A model generated the notes under the pieces. It did not search any database, was not told where the DNA came from, and saw only the letters and a list, made by a program, of their open reading frames with translations. Below are positions 15,550-23,704 of a stretch of 23,840 nt of DNA, one piece after another; position 1 is the first letter of the stretch, and each line of letters starts with the position of its first letter. This stretch comes from Thermoplasmata archaeon. GTDB taxonomy: Archaea; Thermoplasmatota; Thermoplasmata; Halarchaeoplasmatales; Halarchaeoplasmataceae. Location of the stretch: the NCBI GenBank assembly GCA_019594195.1, contig JAFDTP010000023.1, positions 1 through 23,840 on the forward strand, read 5' to 3'. The position numbers were made by a program, and so were the translations under genes.

Positions 15550-15552
15550 GTT

Positions 15553-16017
15553 GTGGATGTCGGCACGCTCGTTCAAAAAGTTCCGACTTCCACTATAATT
15601 AAATATCTAGAACTTATAGATGGATCGATGGATACCGATCTAGTAGAGGATATCTGGGACGAGAGCCCAAAATCGGTCGATGAACTGGAAGATCTATCCC
15701 TTCACTCGATACTCATGGTTTTAGCCGGATATATCGCTATCGGGCTCGGTTCTATACACTTTATTTTGATGATGATCGGTAACTTAGAAGCTTTGAGGAT
15801 ATTCCAACTCCTTATAAAGATCGTATTCGGATTCGGTCTCTTGCTCTGTTTTTACAGGCTGAGCGGCGATGAAAAAAAATGGTCGATACTGGCTGGAGTT
15901 TTCTCTATCATACTTATCGCACTCGGCGGCGTGGTTGGTATACTCGCTGGATTGGTAGGGATCCTGGGAGCAGGACTCGCCTTTCTCTCGACTTTCGATA
16001 GCAGTTTTGACATTTGA
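15553..16017 (+). CDS. Small multi-pass membrane protein
   Basis: 154 residues, GTG start; the start is uncertain because no ribosome binding site is clear. A soluble acidic N-terminus (1-48) precedes three or four transmembrane helices at about 52-75, 82-102, 110-130 and 131-147. The last pair is Gly-rich (GGVVGILAGLVGILGAGLAFL), a pattern seen in DUF4064-like membrane proteins, but I cannot assign a family. It lies directly behind a strong dyad and 24 bp before the DUF2148 gene, so the two may be co-transcribed. Confidence 0.65.
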   Translation: MDVGTLVQKVPTSTIIKYLELIDGSMDTDLVEDIWDESPKSVDELEDLSLHSILMVLAGYIAIGLGSIHFILMMIGNLEALRIFQLLIKIVFGFGLLLCFYRLSGDEKKWSILAGVFSIILIALGGVVGILAGLVGILGAGLAFLSTFDSSFDI

Positions 16018-16041
16018 ACAAGAAGATTAATAACGTAGAAG

Positions 16042-16590
16042 GTGAATCCTCATCCGGTGGGCAATTTGAATAAGAAGAAAGTAACCGAAATAGTACTCGA
16101 CCTGATGACCATCTCGGCCGACACTTCCCCTAAATCATCCGGAAACTACTTGGAAACTATAACTCTTGATGAAGCGGAAAAAGAGATGTTGGCAGAGGAA
16201 CTATATCAACTGTCCGATGAATTTCAAGAAGAGGCTTACAGTGAAGAAGGCGATCGAGTCAATTCTGCCGATGAACTGATGATATTAGGTTTGAAAGATC
16301 ATCCTTCATTGGGCGTAGACTGCAGCGCGTGCGGTTTTGTTGACTGCGATGAGTTTTCAAAAGCTGATCAGACAGAAAATATCTTTCAAGGTCCTAACTG
16401 TTCATTCAGGTTGGTAGACCTCGGTATGTCTATAGGATACGCACTGAATACGGCCGATACCCACAACTTAGATTATAAGGTGTCTATAAAGGGAGGGCAG
16501 GCCGCGAAAAACATGGGTCTTTCAGACTCTAGATTCTGCCTAGCTTTGCTAATGAACGCCGTATCAGACAGAAGCTATCACGGAGAATGA
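16042..16590 (+). CDS. DUF2148 ferredoxin-domain protein
   Basis: 182 residues. The C-terminal half carries the family pattern DCSACGFVDC...F.GPNCSFRLVDLGMSIGYAL. Cys94, Cys97, Cys102 and Cys120 probably hold a 4Fe-4S cluster. The N-terminal half (EIVLDLMTISADTSPKSSGNYLETITL) fits the family's helical domain, shared distantly with nitroreductase-like folds. Starts are ambiguous: GTG at 16042, or TTG at 16066, which has GGTG six bases upstream. The electron partner is unknown. Its 3' end overlaps the convergent phosphoesterase gene by 13 bp. Confidence 0.87.
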   Translation: MNPHPVGNLNKKKVTEIVLDLMTISADTSPKSSGNYLETITLDEAEKEMLAEELYQLSDEFQEEAYSEEGDRVNSADELMILGLKDHPSLGVDCSACGFVDCDEFSKADQTENIFQGPNCSFRLVDLGMSIGYALNTADTHNLDYKVSIKGGQAAKNMGLSDSRFCLALLMNAVSDRSYHGE

Positions 16591-17294
16591 CGTTCGACGA
16601 TCGACTCTCTACGACCTAGATGGGTACCGTCTAGGAGATAGATATCTTCCTCGAATAACTCAGTATTATTCAAAAACGGACCTAGATAACCATCTTCGTT
16701 AACACTCACACCACCTAGTAGATGGTTCATATGAGGCATGACTACCGCGGAACCATCGCTGATATCGTGAGCATAATTCAATTTCACCCAACATTCATCC
16801 TTTTCCCTGTTACCTAAAGAATCCCTCAGTGTCACCGCTGGATGAGAGTGACCTATCACTAAATTCCCCGCGGCGATTATCTCATCTTCGGGTACGGCGT
16901 GCCCGTGAAAAAAACCTACACCGTCGATCAGCGCTCCGCTCGAAGCATGCATCACAACTTCAGAGGGAAGATACTCTTGTATTCCACCGTCATGATTTCC
17001 CGGTATCAGATGGATCTCATCTATTATCTTCAGCCACTCATCTACCGCTTTAGGGATGTCTTCGTATTCCTGCCAAGTCGCTCTAGGGATGTTGTGCTTG
17101 AAATCACCGTTTATTATCAACTTATCTGCATTCTCCTTTTCCAGAAGCCTAGATACCCTATCGATCATCTTTTGACTCTGTGGAGGTATATTTATGCCCT
17201 TGTCCTCCAGTTCTCTCTCGTATCCTATGTGGAGGTCCGCTATCACCAGAAGATCATCGTGTTTCAGTACTCTTTCATTCCAGATAGGCTCCAT
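16578..17294 (-). CDS. Calcineurin-like metallophosphoesterase (archaeal SbcD/Mre11-related)
   Basis: 238 residues. Metal-binding motifs appear in order: DLHIGYE (20-26), GDFKH (GD.x.H variant), PGNHDGG and GHSHPAV. This is the two-metal core of the family. The length and the compact form without a capping domain match the archaeal Mre11-related subgroup, whose substrates are unknown; it lacks the Mre11 DNA-binding additions. A TATA (GGGATAAATATC, 17316-17327) about 25 bp upstream and no ribosome binding site suggest a leaderless message. Confidence 0.9.
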   Translation of the reverse strand: MEPIWNERVLKHDDLLVIADLHIGYERELEDKGINIPPQSQKMIDRVSRLLEKENADKLIINGDFKHNIPRATWQEYEDIPKAVDEWLKIIDEIHLIPGNHDGGIQEYLPSEVVMHASSGALIDGVGFFHGHAVPEDEIIAAGNLVIGHSHPAVTLRDSLGNREKDECWVKLNYAHDISDGSAVVMPHMNHLLGGVSVNEDGYLGPFLNNTELFEEDIYLLDGTHLGRRESIVERHSP

Positions 17295-17368
17295 GATGGT
17301 ATCTACTCGAAGGGTGATATTTATCCCTAGCGGCGATTAACATTAATAAGGACAAGCGATACTATGAA

Positions 17369-18028
17369 ATGATGTTCACGGGAAATATATTGGGCATTAT
17401 CGTGGTATATCTTTACGTGGGTTTGCTACTTTTGATATTCGACTTCGTATCAAAAAAAGACCATTTCACCAATAGAAAATCGATACACATACTTGTGGGC
17501 AACATAATTTTTGTAGTACCTCTTTTCGATAACAGATGGGTGATGGGGCTTCTAGCGGCAGCACCTTTCATAGTGATAACATACATGATGAGCCCCATTT
17601 CATTCATCGATACCGGCAGTAAAACATCTTACAGCGGACACGGACTTGGACTCGTATATTACTCTATAAGTTGGACACTTTTAGCCCTTATATTCTTCGA
17701 CCATCCAGAAGTCATAGCGGTCGGTATAATATGCATGTCCTATGGAGATGGTGCCGCATCCCTCGTGGGCAAGAGGTTCGGTGACCACTCGCTGAATATA
17801 GCCAGAGATGATAAAAGTATCGAAGGATCCGCCAGCATGTTTCTGGTCTCCGCTTCGGTTATAACATTGGTACTTCATATATTCAATTCCCTACCCGAAA
17901 ACCTACTTTTCATACCCCTTGTAGTAGGGATAGCTACAGCAGTAGAGATCTTTTCGGTTAGAGGTTTAGATAATCTATCAGTGGCGATGATCAGTTCGAT
18001 AAGTTATTATATCCTATTATACTTATGA
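17369..18028 (+). CDS. Polyprenol/dolichol kinase-like integral membrane protein
   Basis: 219 residues with about six transmembrane helices. Family landmarks are RKSIHILVGNI (an early Arg-Lys-x-x-His), MSYGDGAASLVGKRFGDHS, DDKSIEGSASMF and AVEIFSVRGLDNLSV. These define the CTP-dependent dolichol kinase/phytol kinase/cytidylyltransferase superfamily. In archaea such a protein may phosphorylate polyprenol or geranylgeraniol in lipid or N-glycan carrier supply. The exact substrate cannot be set. Two ATGs are adjacent and no ribosome binding site is clear. It runs into the kinase-like gene below with a 7-bp gap. Confidence 0.88.
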   Translation: MMFTGNILGIIVVYLYVGLLLLIFDFVSKKDHFTNRKSIHILVGNIIFVVPLFDNRWVMGLLAAAPFIVITYMMSPISFIDTGSKTSYSGHGLGLVYYSISWTLLALIFFDHPEVIAVGIICMSYGDGAASLVGKRFGDHSLNIARDDKSIEGSASMFLVSASVITLVLHIFNSLPENLLFIPLVVGIATAVEIFSVRGLDNLSVAMISSISYYILLYL

Positions 18029-18035
18029 ATCGGTG

Positions 18036-18593
18036 ATGCGCTTCATCGTGATCGACGGTCTGGACGCCGCGGGTAAAGACACCCAGGCGCGTTTGCTCGA
18101 AGAGAGATACTTCAAAGATGACGAAGATGTCATAATAAGGTCGCATCCCTGTTCAGATAACACTTTTGGAAAAAAGGCCAGTATAGCCCTGAAGGGAAAG
18201 GGTGACTTTAGCAGGATCCGAGCCAGCTTATTTTTTACACTGGACGTGATAAACTCCCTGCTTAAGATCGACGATGGAGCGGAAAACGTGATCTTTGTAA
18301 GATATCTATGCAGCGTAGCTTACCTTCCAGAACCTTTGGTAAGAGGGACTTACGATCTCCTTTCTAGGATACTTCCAACTTCGACTTACATGTTCTTCTT
18401 AGACGTTGATCCAGAGGATGCCATGGAAAGGATCGATAAGAGAGAAGACAGACAGATATTCGAGAACGAAAGAGACCTCAGAAAGGTCAGAAGAAGAGCT
18501 CTCTCAGTCTTACAGGATTGGCACGTCATAGATGCCTCGAGATCGGCGGAGGATGTACAAGAGAAGATCCAAGTCATTTTGGATAAAAACTGA
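18036..18593 (+). CDS. Thymidylate kinase-like P-loop kinase
   Basis: 185 residues from ATG 18036 (a GTG at 18033 is adjacent). The P-loop DGLDAAGKDTQ (7-17) and the lid-like KREDRQIFENERDLRKVRRR match the thymidylate kinase fold. The base-binding segment reads VRYLCSVAY, where true enzymes have D-R-[YH]-x-x-S-x-x-A-Y; the Asp is replaced by Val88. It may be a divergent dTMP kinase or a related kinase with another substrate. It sits 7 bp after the polyprenol-kinase-like gene, so a shared transcript is likely. Confidence 0.8.
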   Translation: MRFIVIDGLDAAGKDTQARLLEERYFKDDEDVIIRSHPCSDNTFGKKASIALKGKGDFSRIRASLFFTLDVINSLLKIDDGAENVIFVRYLCSVAYLPEPLVRGTYDLLSRILPTSTYMFFLDVDPEDAMERIDKREDRQIFENERDLRKVRRRALSVLQDWHVIDASRSAEDVQEKIQVILDKN

Positions 18594-18666
18594 ACAGACA
18601 TAAGGTTTTTCTAAAGCTATTAAGGGAAAAAATATTAGACCGGTACTTTTTATCTAGTTCAATAAG

Positions 18667-19449
18667 ATGACTAAAGTTATCCTGGATACTAACGCACTCT
18701 TGATGCCTTTCCAGTTCTCTATAAATCTAGACGACGAGATACGTAGACTGGTCGGCAGCCCTAAGGTCTATGTTCCTTCTTCAGTAGTGGAGGAGCTGAG
18801 ATCATTAGAAGAAAAAGCCGCCCTTGAACTTAGCGACAGATATCGTAAAGTGAGGGTAGAGAAAGATGGAGATGACGGTGTACTCGAGGCTGCGGAAAAA
18901 CTTAACGGTATGATAGTGACCAATGATAAGGGTCTGAAAAAGAGAGCTTTGGATAGAAAGATAGCAGTCGGTTTTCTGAGATCGAGGTCGCATCTAGAAT
19001 TGATAGGAGAGGATCATATGTTCACTCAGGGCGGAAAAAACGAAGAGAACGAAGATATATTGAAGTTGAGAGGAAAAGTAGTCTCCGGAGTAGGTGAAGC
19101 TAGATATTTTATGGCTCTTGAAGGCTATAAACGTCGATTCAGAGAGAAATTTGGTTTCGAACCTTTCGAGGGGACCTTGAACGTTGAATTGGATGGTGAG
19201 GCATTGGAAAAGTTTAATGTTCTGAAGGATAAGGAAGGGATATCTATCGATGGATTCGTCGAAAAAGGGAAAAAATTCGCATCGGTAGAGTGTTTTCCAG
19301 CCAAGATCAACGGAGCGGAATCCTTAGTCATATTACCTGAAAAAACAAGATACGAGGATCAGGCCGAGATCGCGGCTGAAGAGAAATTGAGGAAAAGATT
19401 AGGATTAGAAGACGGTGACGAAGTAGAAGTCTTGGTAAAGATCCCATAG
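18667..19449 (+). CDS. ribK: PIN-domain ribonuclease fused to CTP-dependent riboflavin kinase
   Basis: 260 residues. Residues 1-112 are a PIN domain of the Fcf1/VapC type: LDTNALLMP (Asp7), VPSSVVEELRSLEE (Glu42/43), an acidic DGDDGVLEAAE and IVTNDKGLKKR (Asp87), giving a plausible acidic metal site. After a short acidic linker, 131-260 match archaeal RibK: LRGKVVSGVGEARYFM, GFEPFEGTLNVEL, ILPEKTRYEDQAEIAAEEKLRKRLGLEDGDEVEV. This domain makes FMN from riboflavin with CTP instead of ATP. RibK domains are usually free-standing or fused to an HTH; I do not know a PIN fusion. It has its own promoter region, with AT-rich elements at 18626-18653. Confidence 0.88.
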   Translation: MTKVILDTNALLMPFQFSINLDDEIRRLVGSPKVYVPSSVVEELRSLEEKAALELSDRYRKVRVEKDGDDGVLEAAEKLNGMIVTNDKGLKKRALDRKIAVGFLRSRSHLELIGEDHMFTQGGKNEENEDILKLRGKVVSGVGEARYFMALEGYKRRFREKFGFEPFEGTLNVELDGEALEKFNVLKDKEGISIDGFVEKGKKFASVECFPAKINGAESLVILPEKTRYEDQAEIAAEEKLRKRLGLEDGDEVEVLVKIP

Positions 19450-19468
19450 AGAGCTTTTCAAATCGGAT

Positions 19469-20296
19469 TCAGAAATTCTCTTCCAGATACTTCAATGCGG
19501 ATTCAAATAAAGATCTTCCATCGCCTTTTTCCGCCCGGATACCGCCTCTTGTCCAATCCGGGTTCGTATAAGGACCGAATACCCTTTCAGGATGGGGCAT
19601 CAAACCTAAGACATTACCCTTGGGATTACAGACCCCGGCGATATGATCGATAGACCCGTTAGGATTCCATGGATATCCGGGCGTACTTCCGTCTGGAGTT
19701 GTGTATCTGAATACGACCTGGTCACGTTTCTCTAGTTCTTCGATATCGATCTCATCGTCCAATACAAATTTACCTTCTTTGTGAGCCGACGGATACAGGA
19801 TGGTTTCTCCTTCGGCATAACATCTAGTGAACACGCAGTTCGAATTTTCCTCCACCCTTAAAAGAGAAGGTCTGCATTCGAATCTATTGCTGTCATTGGT
19901 CTCTAGAGCCGCTTTAGGCACCTCACTCATGACTTCATTGACCGCTGGTAATAGACCTGTCTCTACCAGTATCTGAAAGCCGTTGCATACGCCGAGGATG
20001 GGTTTTTCAGTCTCTACGAAAGATTTCAACTGTTCGCCCAATCGACTTTTCATCCTAGCGCCGAAGATGGCCCCTGCACGGACGTAATCCCCGGCAGAAA
20101 AACCACCTGGTATCATCAATATATCGAAATCGAGTATATCTCTTTCCTCGGAAGGCTCAACGTCCTGTCCGATCAGTTGTTTAAGATGGACTTTTTCGGC
20201 CTGGGCCCCCAGCCTCTTGAAGGCGAGATGCGATTCCTCTTCACAGTTTGTTCCTTCGATCCTCAGGACACCGGCTTTGATATCTTCCCTTTTCAA
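19469..20296 (-). CDS. purQ: FGAM synthase glutaminase subunit
   Basis: 275 residues. It supplies ammonia from glutamine to PurL in purine synthesis. The class I glutaminase triad is visible: Cys104 (GVCNGFQ), His235 and Glu237 (MPHPERV). The oxyanion region is MIPGGFSAGDYVRAG (61-75). It is longer than typical bacterial PurQ (about 225), as in several archaea. The TTG start is supported by GGAGAT five bases upstream and a TATA (AAAATATTTTTAG) behind it. purS and purL are not in the window. Confidence 0.95.
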   Translation of the reverse strand: MKREDIKAGVLRIEGTNCEEESHLAFKRLGAQAEKVHLKQLIGQDVEPSEERDILDFDILMIPGGFSAGDYVRAGAIFGARMKSRLGEQLKSFVETEKPILGVCNGFQILVETGLLPAVNEVMSEVPKAALETNDSNRFECRPSLLRVEENSNCVFTRCYAEGETILYPSAHKEGKFVLDDEIDIEELEKRDQVVFRYTTPDGSTPGYPWNPNGSIDHIAGVCNPKGNVLGLMPHPERVFGPYTNPDWTRGGIRAEKGDGRSLFESALKYLEENF

Positions 20297-20370
20297 GTTA
20301 TCTCCTAAATCAGCTATGAACTCTATCTAAAAATATTTTCCCTCTGCACTTTCGGCTAAAAGAGGGAGAA

Positions 20371-20381
20371 ACTATTTATTT
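20371..20381 (+). promoter_or_regulatory. Promoter of tRNA-Pro
   Basis: ACTATTTATTT lies about 31-41 bp before the mature 5' end of the tRNA, as expected for an archaeal TATA box. Confidence 0.45.
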
Positions 20382-20411
20382 GTAATCTCATTTTGACCTA
20401 ATCACCACATC

Positions 20412-20489
20412 GGGGCCGTGGGGTAGCCTGGTCGATCCTTCGGGCTTTGGGAGTCCGACACCCGAATTCAAATTTCGGCGGCCCCACCA
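20412..20489 (+). tRNA. tRNA-Pro (anticodon TGG), CCA encoded
   Basis: A complete cloverleaf. The acceptor is GGGGCCG/CGGCCCC and the D-arm stem GGGT/GATCC-type. The anticodon stem CGGGC/GTCCG has loop TTTGGGA (anticodon TGG). The T-stem is CCGAA/TTCGG with loop TTCAAAT. The discriminator A and a genomic CCA (20487-20489) are followed at once by a run of six T. Confidence 0.95.
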
Positions 20490-20495
20490 TTTTTT
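20490..20495 (+). terminator. T-run terminator after tRNA-Pro
   Basis: TTTTTT directly after the encoded CCA, typical of archaeal intrinsic termination. Confidence 0.5.
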
Positions 20496-20496
20496 C

Positions 20497-21186
20497 TTAA
20501 AATGTATGATTGTCTTCAGATCTCTCCTTCAATCTTTCTCTTATATCACTCAAGTCGGGAACGTTCTTCTCTTCATCGCCACGCGTTGATCCCGGCTGCT
20601 CCTCTTCCAGTATCTCTCTGGGTCTCTTAGGGGTCTCGTTAACTTTGAATCTCTCTGCTCTCTTCTCTATCATCTTGAATTCTTTCCTCCTCTCCATCAT
20701 ATCAGATCTTATCTTGTTGATCTGTTCGAGTTCCTCTTCCGAGACATCCCTGACTATCTCCGCGGGCTGACCCATCACTAGTTTACCGTCCGGTATATTC
20801 ATCCCTTCTGGAACTATCGCATTAGTTCCTACTATGGAGTTCTCCCCTACCTCAACACCCTCTAGAACTACCGCATCGATACCTACCATAGATCCCTTCC
20901 CGATGGTGCATCCTTTAAGATCGGCTCCTGGGGATACGAAGGTCCTATCAGCGAGATCCGTCGTATGGGCTTCGGTGCTCTCTACAGAAACACCGTTCAT
21001 CAATATACTATCCTCACCTATCTCTACTCGCGACTTATCACCTTTGATGATGGATCCTGGTAAAAGGATCGAATTAGATCCCAACATCACATCACCCACT
21101 GTCCTTGCAGCAGGATCTACGAAAGCTGATCCTCGTTCCTCTGATCCTTCACCTTCCGGCAAGAACTCCTCCAATTCGCTCGTCAT
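20497..21186 (-). CDS. Gamma-carbonic-anhydrase-like left-handed beta-helix protein without zinc ligands
   Basis: 229 residues from the ATG at 21186; the open frame continues upstream but is antisense of the SPFH region. Residues 25-140 are hexapeptide repeats of the left-handed beta helix (VEIGEDSILMNG, CTIGKGSMVGIDAVVLEGVEVGENSIVGTNAIVPEG), closing with the family's PDGKLVMGQPAEIVR. Aligned to Methanosarcina Cam, the three zinc histidines are Glu69, Pro86 and Lys91, so carbonic anhydrase activity is unlikely. A charged helical tail follows (EELEQINKIRSDMMERRKEFK..., 150-229), longer than in typical members. It converges with tRNA-Pro. The true role is unknown. Confidence 0.85.
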   Translation of the reverse strand: MTSELEEFLPEGEGSEERGSAFVDPAARTVGDVMLGSNSILLPGSIIKGDKSRVEIGEDSILMNGVSVESTEAHTTDLADRTFVSPGADLKGCTIGKGSMVGIDAVVLEGVEVGENSIVGTNAIVPEGMNIPDGKLVMGQPAEIVRDVSEEELEQINKIRSDMMERRKEFKMIEKRAERFKVNETPKRPREILEEEQPGSTRGDEEKNVPDLSDIRERLKERSEDNHTF

Positions 21187-21298
21187 GTTTGAAAGATAAA
21201 AGGTGACGTGTAAAAAGATTGCGGTAAGACGAAGTCTAAGGCGTCTATCGAAAGATGTATTAAAGTTCGTTTTTATATATATAGACAAGGTGCAAAAT

Positions 21299-22105
21299 AT
21301 GCCCGTGCTTACATACGTGATCCTGATAATAGTTGCATTGTTCTTTTTGGTGATGTTGACTAGAGCCGTGAACAAGGTTCCAGAATATAAGAGAGTTTCT
21401 CATTTCAGGTTCGGCAGATTCATAGGCGTAAAGGGGCCTGGTGTCGTTTTGATCATACCTCTGATAGATGATCTCGAATGGAAGGATCTCAGAGTTCGAG
21501 ATATGGACGTTTCGGAGCAGAACATAATAACTAAGGATAATGTGAGCGCAAACGTTGACGCGGTGGCCTATATGAAAGTTTTCGATCCGAAGAAGGCGAC
21601 CCTAGAGATCAAAGACCACTACAGAGCGACAAGCAGGTTGGCCCAAACTACTCTCAGAGACGTTCTTGGAAAAGTTGAACTCGATGAACTATTGAGTAGA
21701 AGAGAAGAACTTGCTGAGGATATCAGACAGATAATAGATGAGGAAACTGATGCTTGGGGTGTTAAAGTAACTAACATGACGATAAGGAATGTCAATCTAC
21801 CGAAAGACATGGTGAGAGCTATCGCGAGCCAAGCGGAAGCCGAGAGGAACCGTAGGGCCAGGATCAAAAAAGCACAGGGTGAAAAAGAAGCAGCGAAGGA
21901 GATGGCCGATGCCGCTGAGATATACGGTGAAAGAGAAGGGGCTATGCGCCTAAGGGAGCTTCAAACATTAGTAGAGATCGCTACGGAACAGAACCTGGTC
22001 GTCGTAACCCCTTCAAAACTCGGCTCCAATCTGGGAGATGTAGCCGGTCTATCTGCAGCACTGCAGGATCATCAGAAAAAAGATGAGATGGATGATGAGA
22101 TATAG
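21299..22105 (+). CDS. SPFH/stomatin-like membrane protein
   Basis: 268 residues from the ATG at 21299, which has AAGGTG six bases upstream. One N-terminal membrane helix (about 4-23) is followed by the SPFH domain: VPEYKRVSHFRFGRFIGVKGPGVVLIIPLID, ITKDNVSANVDAVAYMKVFDP, AQTTLRDVLGKVELDELLSRRE and WGVKVTNMTIRNVNLP. A coiled-coil tail (AEAERNRRARIKKAQGEKEAA) and AEIYG... oligomerisation helices complete it. Stomatins scaffold membrane microdomains and in archaea pair with NfeD-type proteases, whose gene lies convergently 5 bp away. Confidence 0.94.
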   Translation: MPVLTYVILIIVALFFLVMLTRAVNKVPEYKRVSHFRFGRFIGVKGPGVVLIIPLIDDLEWKDLRVRDMDVSEQNIITKDNVSANVDAVAYMKVFDPKKATLEIKDHYRATSRLAQTTLRDVLGKVELDELLSRREELAEDIRQIIDEETDAWGVKVTNMTIRNVNLPKDMVRAIASQAEAERNRRARIKKAQGEKEAAKEMADAAEIYGEREGAMRLRELQTLVEIATEQNLVVVTPSKLGSNLGDVAGLSAALQDHQKKDEMDDEI

Positions 22106-22110
22106 AACTA

Positions 22111-23412
22111 TCACTCTTCAGAAGGTGACTTCTCCACCAATAGAGTGGTCTGACCGTTCTTTTCGATTATATCTTTGACCACTACTCTTTCTCCTTCATC
22201 TATCATATCCTCAGAAGTCGCCATCCATCTCTCACCTTTGACTTTGACGACACCATCTGGATCGAGCATCTTTGTGGTCTTACCCTGCAGACCCTTCATG
22301 GTCTCCATACCAGTTTCAACTTCTTTATCGAGGGCTTTTCTGACCCTCCAGATCACGAAAAGGGACAGACCTAAAAAGATGACAACAAGGCCCATCAAGA
22401 CTTCGCTGGAAACTTCAATGTATGGCTCATCACCAACGAAAAGTATACCCAAAAACAGTGCTATAGCACCCCCTATCCCAAAAACGCCGAATCCGGGCTC
22501 GAAATATTCCGCGATCATCAGTATTATACCCAGGACTATCAAGAACACGCCGATCGTGCTCAGTTCAAGTATCCTAAGCCCATAAAAGGCGAGTATCAGA
22601 GCGATCCCACCACCGATGCCAGGTACGCCCACGCCTCCAGTCGTGACCTCTGTAACGAGACCAAGCACACCAATCAAGAGCAGGAGAAACACTATGGTTG
22701 GGTTGGACAAAAGACTCATCACTTGATCTATAAAGCCCTTATCTATCTCCTCGATGACAGCGTCCTGCATACCTAACTCTTCAAGAACATCCTCATCCTT
22801 TTCAGCTATATCATCTATCAGATCCAGAGTTCTAGCTTCAGTAGCGTTGATATTCATGTTTTGAGTTACGAACTTTCTAGCCTCTTCCGCGCTCCTATTT
22901 TGACCCTCGGCTATCCTCTCGATCCAGCTAGCCATGGCCTGCACGGTTTTATTATCGGCAGGTCTTGGCTCAGCTGAACCTATGCTAGTCTCATGATCCA
23001 TGAGCGCGATATCACCGGCTAGAGTGATGAAAGCACCTGCCGAATAACCCCATGCGCCTCTAGGTGTTATCCAGGTCACGACGGTGACGTTAGTGCGCTG
23101 TATCTCGTTAACTATCTCTTCAGTAGGATTGAGCAGACCTCCGGGTGTGTCTATCCTTATGATCAAAGGGACACCTTCATCTTCAGCTCTAGATATGGCC
23201 CTCGATACATGGTTCGCGGTTCCACCGTCTATATTTCCCTCTATGGTCACCGAATAAACCTTATCCTCCTGTGCCGAAGCCGTTAAAAAAAATTGTGTCA
23301 GAGGAAGGACCAAAAGAAATGTCGATATGAGTAGTACAACGACGACTCTATGATCCCGGATAAATGTTTTGAATCCATCTAAAGGAGGATCCTGCTTATT
23401 TATACCCATCAT
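22111..23412 (-). CDS. NfeD-family membrane serine protease
   Basis: 433 residues. A signal anchor (about 23-45) precedes a ClpP-like serine protease domain: RIDTPGGLLNPTEEI (86-100), catalytic Ser124 in GYSAGAF, and the probable Lys155 (DNKTVQAMASWIERIAE) completing the Ser-Lys dyad. Four or so membrane helices follow (about 235-355, with GVGVPGIGGGIALILAFYGL). A C-terminal OB-fold NfeD domain (LQGKTTKMLDPDGVVKVKGERWMATS) ends the protein. The Pyrococcus relative PH1510 cleaves the C-terminus of its partner stomatin. Two ATGs start the gene; I see no ribosome binding site. Confidence 0.95.
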   Translation of the reverse strand: MMGINKQDPPLDGFKTFIRDHRVVVVLLISTFLLVLPLTQFFLTASAQEDKVYSVTIEGNIDGGTANHVSRAISRAEDEGVPLIIRIDTPGGLLNPTEEIVNEIQRTNVTVVTWITPRGAWGYSAGAFITLAGDIALMDHETSIGSAEPRPADNKTVQAMASWIERIAEGQNRSAEEARKFVTQNMNINATEARTLDLIDDIAEKDEDVLEELGMQDAVIEEIDKGFIDQVMSLLSNPTIVFLLLLIGVLGLVTEVTTGGVGVPGIGGGIALILAFYGLRILELSTIGVFLIVLGIILMIAEYFEPGFGVFGIGGAIALFLGILFVGDEPYIEVSSEVLMGLVVIFLGLSLFVIWRVRKALDKEVETGMETMKGLQGKTTKMLDPDGVVKVKGERWMATSEDMIDEGERVVVKDIIEKNGQTTLLVEKSPSEE

Positions 23413-23561
23413 GTAAAATATGATATCTCTCGTACAAAAAGATTGCCTATCACTTGTATCATCCTAGACCGATAAGACATTTCAATAATAGGATCTTTTA
23501 TCATCTATCGAGGAGAGCCATTCATCTATGATAAGATAAAGACAGATGAGATGAAAAGAGA

Positions 23562-23634
23562 TGCGGGTTCGGGGATTTGAACCCCGGTTATAGCCTTGGC
23601 AAGGCTAGGTGATACCAAACTACACCAAACCCGC
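23562..23634 (-). tRNA. tRNA-Gly (anticodon GCC)
   Basis: A complete cloverleaf on the minus strand. The acceptor is GCGGGTT/AACCCGC. The anticodon stem TAGCC/GGCTA has loop TTGCCAA (anticodon GCC). The T-stem is CGGGG/CCCCG with loop TTCAAAT, and the discriminator is A. CCA is not encoded. A TATA-like CCTAAAAATATCTA (23666-23679) lies upstream. Confidence 0.95.
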
Positions 23635-23704
23635 ATTTATCAAAGTCTTATCTTCCGGGCAGGAGTAGATATTTTTAGGTTATAAAGCTTTTGGATAAGT
23701 CAGT

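Noticed and set aside
21203..21298. Longer start for the SPFH protein
   Set aside because: AAGGTG directly precedes the ATG at 21299 and the membrane helix follows it; the upstream codons overlap the promoter.
20497..21375. Longer start for the beta-helix protein
   Set aside because: The extra 63 codons are antisense to the SPFH promoter region and not beta-helix-like; the ATG at 21186 fits the family.
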